From Edaphochlamys debaryana (taxonomy: Eukaryota; Chlorophyta; Chlorophyceae; Chlamydomonadales): a stretch of DNA of 64,000 nucleotides. The stretch lies in the NCBI GenBank assembly GCA_016858145.1, contig JAEHOE010000005.1, positions 124,001 to 188,000 of the forward strand, in the 5' to 3' direction. The translations under genes and the position numbers were made by a program. Of this stretch, positions 58,601 to 64,000 are shown one piece after another (positions within the stretch are counted from its first letter, which is position 1; each line of letters starts with the position of its first letter). The notes beneath the pieces are model-generated. The model saw only the letters and a program-made list of their open reading frames with translations. It had not been told where the DNA came from and ran no database searches.

Positions 58601-61535
58601 GCGCCGTGTCACGACGGTTAGGGGCGCTCACCGACCTCGGCAAGAGGGTCATCGGTCGCCGCCAGGGCTGCGGATTCGGCGCACATAGGCTGCGACGCAC
58701 GGGTTGCGCTGAGGCAATACGGCTCGTGACGTAGACCTCGATTTCTGGCGAGAGCTCCGCTCTCGGAGCCTCACCAGCACACATCTCCATCGTGGTGGCC
58801 TCCGCCTGCCAGTGTTCTGAGCTTGCCACTCCACTTGCCACCCCAGTCGGGCGCTCCTCATCGTCGCTGTCCTCCGCCAAGTGTGCCAGCCGGCTCAGGC
58901 CGTCCACGTTCCCATGCTTCTCGCCCGCCCGATGCTGGATGTCCATGTCGTATGACATAAGCTTAAGGGCCATGCGGGCGAGCTTGCCCTGCAGACTGGA
59001 CGTCTTGGCGGTCATCAAGTACCGCACCGCCATACTATCGGTGAGGAGGGTGAAGCGCGTTCCCCACACGTATGGGCGGAAGTGAGTCACGCCGAAGACG
59101 GCGGCATAGCACTCGCCGTCCGCTGCGGACCAGTTGAGCTGGCTTCCTGACATCTTTTTGCTTGCGTACTGCACCACCCTCTCCTTCCCATCTGGCCCCA
59201 CTTGGCTCAGGATTGCCGCCACGGCATGCTTGCTCCAATCCGTGGCGATGATGAACGGCCGGGAGAAGTCAGGCGCGGCCAGGACTGGCGTGCTGAGCAG
59301 GGCCTGCCGCAACGTGCTCCACGGCTCGTGCTCCTCCGGTCCCCATTGCCAAGGTTGGTCCTTGCGCGTCAGCTCGTACAGGGGCTTTGCCTTGAGGCTA
59401 AAGTTGCGGATGAACGCCTTGTAGTATGCCGCCGTCGATATCCAACTGCGCACCTCCTTGACCGTCCGCGGTGCGGGCAGCCGCTCAATCGTTGCCAAGT
59501 TACGCGGGTCAGGCTCAACCGTGCCCTTCTCTCCGTCCAGCAGGTGTCCCAGAAAGATCACCCTCTTCATGCCAAGCCTGCACTTCTTCAGCGCCACACG
59601 CAAGCCCGCCAGTCGCAGACATGCAAACACGTCCTCCAGTGCCCTCAAGTGCTCCTCCCACGTGGGGGCGAAGGTGAGCACATCGTCGGCAAAGGCCACG
59701 CAGCATGGGCGAGGGCGTGGGCGGTCTGCGCTTGCAGCCTCCCGTTCTTGGTAGTGAGAGCCGGGCATCAAAGGCGCCATCACAAGGGACATCAGCCGGC
59801 TGAACACCGCACTTGAGTTCCGAAAGCCCATGGGCATGACCGTAGGGCGATACGCGGCGTGTGGGGTCACAATCGTCAGCTTGTCTTTCGACTCTTCATC
59901 ATGCATGGGCACCTGCCAGTAGCCCGCCTTGAGGTCCAGGCTGGAGTAGATCATAGTGGACCCGCCTGACGGCGCGGCGGTGTCCAACAGGTCCTGGATA
60001 TTCCCCATTGGGTAGCGCTGCGGGCGGACGACCAGGTTGCACGCTCGCGCATCGGTCACCACCCGGAATTCAGCCGGGGGCTTGGGTTTGCTTGTCTCAT
60101 CCTGCCCGTCGGCCGTGACCGCCACGGGATCAGCCTTCTTAGGGATGACCATGACAGGGGAACCCCAGGCACTCGTGCTGGGCTCGATCAGTCCGTCCTT
60201 CAGTAGTTTGGCCATCTCCGCATCAACCGCCGCCATCTCAACACGTGACATTCGGTACGGCGGGGTGTAAACCGGAGGGCTGTCCCCCGTATCCACCTTG
60301 CAGGTTACCCACGTCGTGCGCCCCAGCTCGCTGTTCGTCAAGGCGAACATGTCATAGTTGCGCATCAGGAGCTGATACATCCCCTCCCTTTGTGCCGAGG
60401 TGAGACCCGGGTTGATCCTCTCCCGCAGCGTGTTACTCAGCTCCTCCCTTGGGGGCGTTTCCTTGTTGCGTGCCCACGCACGGGTAGCGAGGGCCCGGGC
60501 TGCTGCCAGGTGCTCCTCCGCCGAGGTGAAGGTCGGCGGGCTAGGCAGGCTTTCTGTCTGCCCCGACCCTTTCGTTCCCAACTGGGCCACGGCCCCTTCA
60601 CCCTCCCCCGCAGGCGCCGTCCGCCCGCTTGGGCTGGCGGCCGAGCGAGCCGGGCCGGCAGCCGAGGGTGAGAGATACACCTCAACGTTGGGTCGGCGCG
60701 TTGACTGGGCTTGCCGCTCCCAGTCATCCTGATCCGGCCCATCCTCATTATCCTCCCACGACCCCCATGAGCCTGGGCTCCCTCCGGCCCCAGCATCATC
60801 ATCCCCATCGTCATCCTCGCTCTCCGAGTTGCTGCCCTCCTCACTCCCCTCTTCTTCCTCGCCCTCCTCAGCCTCGTCCTCATCTTCGTCAGAGTCCTCC
60901 ACGAGTGGCGGGAGGTCACCGTCATCCATGGGTTCTCCGGCCCCCGGTGCGCTGGTGCTTGCGGACTGCGTACGAGCACCCGCCGCCGCGGCAGGGGGCG
61001 GGTCGAAGTCCGCCACCAAGGCCCCCTCCGGTGAGTCCTCCTCGGGAATGGTCTCCACCATCATGGCCTCGGGAGACCTCAGGAAGGTGATGGGGATAAA
61101 GCTACGTTGCCCATCGTCGTTCGTATAGTACAGGCGTGAAGTGTCATAGCAAATGGTTGCCCGCGCCTGACTCAGCCAATCGCAGCCGAGCAGCATGTAG
61201 TACGACCTCGCCTGGCTCACAAATGGGTCAATCGTGATCACCATGTCCCCTGTCGATGTGAAAAGCTCCCTAATCCGCCCTGACGGTTTCGCACTGCTCC
61301 CGTCCGCCGACAGGAACGTGGCACTGGTTGGCTCAATGCTGGGCAGCAGGCGTAGCTTCCGTACGGTCTGGTACGGCGCCAGGCTGTTGGACGCCCCACT
61401 ATCGATGATGCTGGGGGTCTTGACCATGACGCCCTCCGCATCAGCCAGGAGGATCTCTGCCCGGCACACCTGGAACCGAGGTGGCTCCAAGGCGGTGGTC
61501 TTCATCACCACCCCAGGGTCGGCGTGCATAATCAT
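55635..61535 (-). CDS. pol: retrotransposon Pol polyprotein with PHD-type finger
   Basis: 1,966 uninterrupted residues. Aspartic protease motif IIDSGASNS is at residue 45. A very acidic linker follows (about 205-260). RT has [25 protein letters not shown] and the catalytic box FADD at 615-618. RNase H begins ATDWSK (Asp about 766). A PHD-like zinc finger spans 1260-1303 (C-x2-C-x11-C-x4-C-x4-H-x2-C-x14-C). The integrase zinc domain starts at His1490 (HSQGHQG ... CPEC). The integrase core has Asp1555, Asp1615 and Glu1651 (DX35E). After about 230 low-complexity residues a GPY/F-like module ([10 protein letters not shown]) ends the protein. No chromodomain is seen. The ATG overlaps the gag stop as ATGA. 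It copies element RNA to DNA and integrates it. Confidence 0.95.
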   Translation of the reverse strand: MIMHADPGVVMKTTALEPPRFQVCRAEILLADAEGVMVKTPSIIDSGASNSLAPYQTVRKLRLLPSIEPTSATFLSADGSSAKPSGRIRELFTSTGDMVITIDPFVSQARSYYMLLGCDWLSQARATICYDTSRLYYTNDDGQRSFIPITFLRSPEAMMVETIPEEDSPEGALVADFDPPPAAAAGARTQSASTSAPGAGEPMDDGDLPPLVEDSDEDEDEAEEGEEEEGSEEGSNSESEDDDGDDDAGAGGSPGSWGSWEDNEDGPDQDDWERQAQSTRRPNVEVYLSPSAAGPARSAASPSGRTAPAGEGEGAVAQLGTKGSGQTESLPSPPTFTSAEEHLAAARALATRAWARNKETPPREELSNTLRERINPGLTSAQREGMYQLLMRNYDMFALTNSELGRTTWVTCKVDTGDSPPVYTPPYRMSRVEMAAVDAEMAKLLKDGLIEPSTSAWGSPVMVIPKKADPVAVTADGQDETSKPKPPAEFRVVTDARACNLVVRPQRYPMGNIQDLLDTAAPSGGSTMIYSSLDLKAGYWQVPMHDEESKDKLTIVTPHAAYRPTVMPMGFRNSSAVFSRLMSLVMAPLMPGSHYQEREAASADRPRPRPCCVAFADDVLTFAPTWEEHLRALEDVFACLRLAGLRVALKKCRLGMKRVIFLGHLLDGEKGTVEPDPRNLATIERLPAPRTVKEVRSWISTAAYYKAFIRNFSLKAKPLYELTRKDQPWQWGPEEHEPWSTLRQALLSTPVLAAPDFSRPFIIATDWSKHAVAAILSQVGPDGKERVVQYASKKMSGSQLNWSAADGECYAAVFGVTHFRPYVWGTRFTLLTDSMAVRYLMTAKTSSLQGKLARMALKLMSYDMDIQHRAGEKHGNVDGLSRLAHLAEDSDDEERPTGVASGVASSEHWQAEATTMEMCAGEAPRAELSPEIEVYVTSRIASAQPVRRSLCAPNPQPWRRPMTLLPRSVSAPNRRDTAPLVSYRGVAAIRMEDLGDGEDEGTADLWGGAHTGLEVYMTDGRSEANRNCNTYYAPDDRPGGNPPAPRISPQQLQANQALGRRLAREEAAEGKAHHRENLELDERERRAGMTHETGVVTGRSSIRSHRFPRVPWVPAPGAPRRPVVEREEEEAPVPLTQPAHAPVRAAEHGTGEVDGMDIPQTQPVAREAEGPVPMEGDDDRTQTPSGGEEPGVVPVYPGTEPQSPLWARGRGPGDGEGGPQTKRQRRRSCLLTGFVDPEKEGTSEERGQGSPEDWNPAIRCSVCGQGMPDDSLLLCDYYGCTQAFHTFCLNPPLAHVPPGMWMCPGPHAPFVPPAPVAPAAAAAPAPPQAPVAAPGPSDLTTEGTGAEEDSGGSARESLVVSWRPEDEGEEEEGEGMGEDVAVELEIEEGEGADEGDEAGPSKPRAERSPWEDTALIHYLQTGRWSFPENMGLERAIKETKRIERRAENYMWLEGTLYKVRRQQRRLPAGEISKWKVPKPAECASIVRTVHSQGHQGFDKTYSSVQARFWWPGVRKDVEACLRQCPECASNQNKLLRHPRLRPLPVVPILDTVHLDLFGPVTKTPRGHRYCLVMVDSFSSWVEVVPLKTKKAAEVWTAFWQNGVCRYGVPRVVVSDRGTEFTGKAFARELRSRSIKQYVTAGSNPRGNGKAERMVGTLLDSLRKLITEETEWDAKCYDAAYAYRTAAHAVTKMSPALCMFGRELTLAVELAPPADPEASPEEVEPEQVRVEWTSEHYQLLRARRERMEGLAVDAEKRHVEAKERAEREYQKRRHQSKPRQRGQKPGKPEDGSAAGAGPVNPLGEEVVAAARQATVQRKPRGKEAAQPPLAKPQQREGANPGAVPTQARASAPEIGPADQRREAPAAAGGAPAEGAGLNPGPVERETGGQYNVRPAQAHELRGLPDIPQDALVWKLKRRDSKMAKDREGPYLFQFWRAPDGSHAIVKDAQGTMFPVASHLLFVPRSSL

Positions 61536-62752
61536 CGGGTCGCCCCGAGCTTGGTCGGGTGAGTCCGGGTTGATCTCGGCTGCATGCTGCGCGGGCGCAG
61601 CTGGCGCACCGGGGAAGGCGCGGCCGCCGCCCCCTTGTCGCGCTGGGCACGTGCCACGTTGAGGATCCGAGCACCTAGCTTTGTGTAAACGTTGACAGGG
61701 TTGACACGCAGCGCTGACCCCAGGGTCAGGGGAAACTTGTTGACCTTCAGCATGATCTCATCCGCAACCCTCCCCTCTTCCTCCATCGGGTTGCCAGCAG
61801 GGATGGCGTGCGTGCGGCCCATGGTCTCGCCGGCGGCCCGAGGTGGCGGCCGCCACCCCACGCGGCCGGGGCTCCGCCTGGCTTCGAAGGCCGGGGGCTG
61901 TGCGGGAGGTGGGTCCATCCTTGTCCCAGCGGGCATAGCACGCCGTGCCGCCACATGCGGGCGCTCCTCTTCTCCCCCCGCTCGCCCCTCACGGGCTCCG
62001 CCCGCCCCAGCAGGATTCACATAACTGGCTGGGTAAATCGCCACCCTCTTGCGGGGCAGCGTGGTGTTCGGGAAGTCACCCATCCGCTTCAGGTACACCT
62101 CATCCCGGTGAGCCTGATGGTTGTGGAAACGTGGCGACTGGTATCGAGGGGGTGTCGGGCTCAGGCGCGGGAATCGGCCCCGCAGAGGCCCCCCATGCGC
62201 GGAGTAGACCTGAGGAGTGTGGTCTACGTCCACCATGCTGACCATGGTCGCCAGGTCATCTTCCCGCCTTGTCGGGTAACCACCCTCCTGCCTCCTTTGC
62301 ATCTCCTGCAGGTTCACGGAGAGGCGTGCGAACTCCCGCCGCAACGCCTCAATGTCGTTTGAAGCCCCTCCGGTGGGAGACGCAGGTGGGCGAGGGGGAG
62401 GTGCCGCCCGCGGTGGGGTGCGAGTGTCTTCGCGCCTCCCCATTGGCTCCCGGCGGTCATCCCACCGTACACGAGGGCGATCTTGCGCGTCCCGTCCCCG
62501 TGCCATGCCACCGCTTCGTGGCTCGGGTCTCACAAGCTCGTAACGGGGCGCTGGGTTCACCCGCTCAAACCGGGGACCCTCCTCTCGGCCCTTGCGACTG
62601 GGCGCAGACCGGCCCACATCCTCCCCCTCCTCCTCATCCCCTTGATCATCCCTCGCCAGGTCCAGACCCCCTAGTGGTCCAGGGGACCCTTGCTTACTCA
62701 GTGGTACACGTGTCATTGCTCCAGGCCACACGCCACACACACCACGCCGCAT
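61532..62752 (-). CDS. gag: retrotransposon Gag-like protein
   Basis: 406 residues upstream of pol on the same strand, ending TGA within the ATGA that starts pol. It is rich in Arg, Pro, Gly and Glu, with a short coiled-coil-like helix ([20 protein letters not shown]) and no CCHC zinc knuckle. The first ATG (62752) lies inside the 5' LTR. Later in-frame Mets (for example MARGRD near 62506) would start in the internal region. The Gag assignment rests on position and composition, not on a recognised capsid fold. Confidence 0.7.
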   Translation of the reverse strand: MRRGVCGVWPGAMTRVPLSKQGSPGPLGGLDLARDDQGDEEEGEDVGRSAPSRKGREEGPRFERVNPAPRYELVRPEPRSGGMARGRDAQDRPRVRWDDRREPMGRREDTRTPPRAAPPPRPPASPTGGASNDIEALRREFARLSVNLQEMQRRQEGGYPTRREDDLATMVSMVDVDHTPQVYSAHGGPLRGRFPRLSPTPPRYQSPRFHNHQAHRDEVYLKRMGDFPNTTLPRKRVAIYPASYVNPAGAGGAREGRAGGEEERPHVAARRAMPAGTRMDPPPAQPPAFEARRSPGRVGWRPPPRAAGETMGRTHAIPAGNPMEEEGRVADEIMLKVNKFPLTLGSALRVNPVNVYTKLGARILNVARAQRDKGAAAAPSPVRQLRPRSMQPRSTRTHPTKLGATR

Positions 62753-62937
62753 GTCACGGAATGCCGTAGAAACTTAGAAGTGCACCCCCGACTTGTCAAT
62801 GTGCGTGCCCTGCCATGAGCGCATGCCAATCGCTCGTGGGCATGCAAGTGCTATGGTACAGCCGCAAAGTGCGCGGCACACGCAGGAGCGTGTCGCGTGG
62901 ACACCCAATCCTCATGTTCAACCACCCTCGTGCAACA
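62671..62937 (-). repeat. 5' LTR (267 bp)
   Basis: Identical by eye to 53201-53467. It should contain the element promoter and the start of its RNA. The internal sequence after it (element strand) reads CTAGGGGGGTCTGGACCTGG. A TGG-starting primer-binding site could be TGGACCTGGCGAGGG, about eight bases in, but no tRNA match could be tested. Confidence 0.85.
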
Positions 62938-63665
62938 CCTTACAGCCTCACGAACGTTCCGTAGAACTCTCCATCAACCCTTTCATCACCCAGGAGAGAG
63001 TTACCAGCGCCGGAGAAGCCTGACTGGCCTGACGGCGGGCACTCAGACCAACAACATGCGGCTTTGTATGTGTGAGGCGGGCTGGGAGTTGGGTTAGGTA
63101 CCGAAGGATAGGCGCGAGGCTGCGGTATACAGCTCCACACACCAACAAACCCAGCCGCTGCCCATCCATGCAAGCTACCACGTGGCCTGACACGGTCCCT
63201 GCCACGTCACTATCGTAGCATGCTCCGCCGCCAAGCACTCCGCCGCGCCCATCTACGGACACTCTCGGCCCATGCCGACCGCACCGGCACGAACCCTGCA
63301 CAGGCTTCCCCCCCCCCAGCAGGCCTGACAGATTGAGCCACCTGAGGAAACGCAGGTAACAGCGGTGGCAGTTACAGCGCGGGGGACTCTTTCGGCCCTA
63401 TCCCCTATGTCGCACACATGGTGTACACTGCGTGCGAACTGCAGCAACCTGGATCGTGCATCCATCTCTTGGCGCCGTGGTCCCGACCATCACCTCCCTC
63501 AAGCCCCCTACCTGCTGGCCCCGGCTCCGCCGGCCCCCCGCCCCCTGGCCTAGGCGCTTGCCCCGCTGCTCTCACGCACCCTCCCCCACTCCCCATTCAG
63601 TACACTGCACTAGGACCTCAGTCGTCCCAGGCTCGGCTGTAGGCCGCCCTCCAAACCTACCCTCA
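62938..63665. other. 3' flank of the partial right-edge gene
   Basis: No coding sequence is supported. TTACA (TGTAA on minus) at 63372-63376 and 62940-62944 are candidate poly(A) signals for the minus-strand gene ending at 63666. The second abuts the LTR, so the element inserted just downstream of that gene. Confidence 0.45.
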
Positions 63666-64000
63666 TCACAGCCTCTGCTTCTTACCAGCTCCCCTCCCGG
63701 CCCCGCCACCAGAGCCCTTGGCCAAGACCGCGGCCGCCTGAGCTCTGGCCGACGCCTTGCCCCCCTTGTCCTGCGTTGCCTTCGCGTTCCCGCCCGCTCT
63801 GGCCTCGGCCGCCTGGGCCCGACCGGCCTTTGCCCCCCTCTTGGTCGCCTCCTCCACAGGCCCCGCTCCCGCCCCCGCCCCCGCCCCACCCGCCTTTCCG
63901 GCCCCTTGCACCCCGCTCGCCCCTGCCCCGCTCGCAGCCTGCTCCTGCAGCCTTGGCCACAGGCGCAGCAGGTAGCTGTGCTGCGACTTGGGCAGCCAGG
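63666..64000 (-). CDS. C-terminal part of an unknown protein (runs off the right edge)
   Basis: An open minus-strand frame from the window edge to TGA at 63666. The first visible residues include LPKSQHSYLLRLWPRL, which look like ordinary folded protein. An Ala/Gly/Lys/Gln-rich basic tail ends GRGAGKKQRL. The 5' part lies outside the window. A GTAAG near the end of the frame leaves open a further splice. A basic C-terminal tail fits a nuclear or nucleic-acid-associated protein, but this is only an inference. Family not recognised. Confidence 0.5.
   Translation of the reverse strand, partial: WLPKSQHSYLLRLWPRLQEQAASGAGASGVQGAGKAGGAGAGAGAGPVEEATKRGAKAGRAQAAEARAGGNAKATQDKGGKASARAQAAAVLAKGSGGGAGRGAGKKQRL

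Larger units (their letters stand above)
53201..62937 (-). mobile_element. Ty3/gypsy-like LTR retrotransposon with extra ORF
   Basis: A 9.7-kb element on the minus strand: 5' LTR 62937-62671, gag, pol (protease, RT, RNase H, PHD-type finger, integrase), a third ORF and 3' LTR 53467-53201. RT and RNase H before integrase is the Ty3/gypsy order. LTRs are identical and the long ORFs are intact, so insertion looks recent. No target-site duplication was found: the bases left of the 3' LTR (ACAAAGACAA) do not match those right of the 5' LTR (CCTTACAGCC). Confidence 0.9.

Noticed and set aside
1..64000. tRNA, rRNA or small RNA genes
   Set aside because: No cloverleaf with the conserved B-box or other RNA-gene core was recognised by eye. 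A covariance-model scan would be needed to exclude them.

Overview
The window looks like nuclear DNA of a volvocine green alga (a Chlamydomonas or Volvox relative). It is very GC-rich, and its genes are split by many short introns with GTGAGB/GTGCGB donors and YYNCAG acceptors. Long Ala/Gly/Ser/Gln-rich low-complexity stretches are common. TGTAA, the volvocine poly(A) signal, lies downstream of several stop codons. One gene encodes a Pro-rich cell-wall type protein with PPSPPP repeats. The species cannot be named from the sequence.

Layout. (1) 438-28367, plus strand: an almost continuous series of coiled-coil exons. I read it as an 8-exon block (about 2,165 codons) and a 32-exon block (about 4,930 codons). 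They may be one giant gene of about 7,000 residues, because no good start codon or poly(A) signal separates them. (2) 29450-31989, minus: a predicted secreted protein with a Kazal-type domain whose six cysteines are completed only after splicing. (3) 32710-44675, plus: a 26-exon gene joining an N-terminal helical bundle (possibly HeLo/MLKL-like), WD-type propeller repeats, a TKL-type protein kinase with all key catalytic motifs, and a 900-residue low-complexity tail. It is divergent from gene 2 across a 720-bp shared upstream region. (4) 46505-50720, minus: a signal peptide spliced to a huge hydroxyproline-rich-type domain made of 27-bp, 90-bp and 12-bp tandem arrays, with one homopolymer frameshift. 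(5) 53201-62937, minus: a Ty3/gypsy-like LTR element with identical 267-bp terminal repeats, gag and pol overlapping by ATGA, a PHD-type finger inside Pol, and a third ORF between pol and the 3' LTR. (6) 63666-64000, minus: the C-terminal exon of a gene that leaves the window on the right.

The host genes do not form an obvious pathway. The most unusual items are the giant coiled-coil locus, the helical bundle-WD-kinase fusion, a 58-bp intronic repeat that copies a splice donor seven times, and the retroelement with PHD finger and extra ORF. Exon boundaries were assigned by eye from splice consensus and reading-frame continuity, and lack transcript support.
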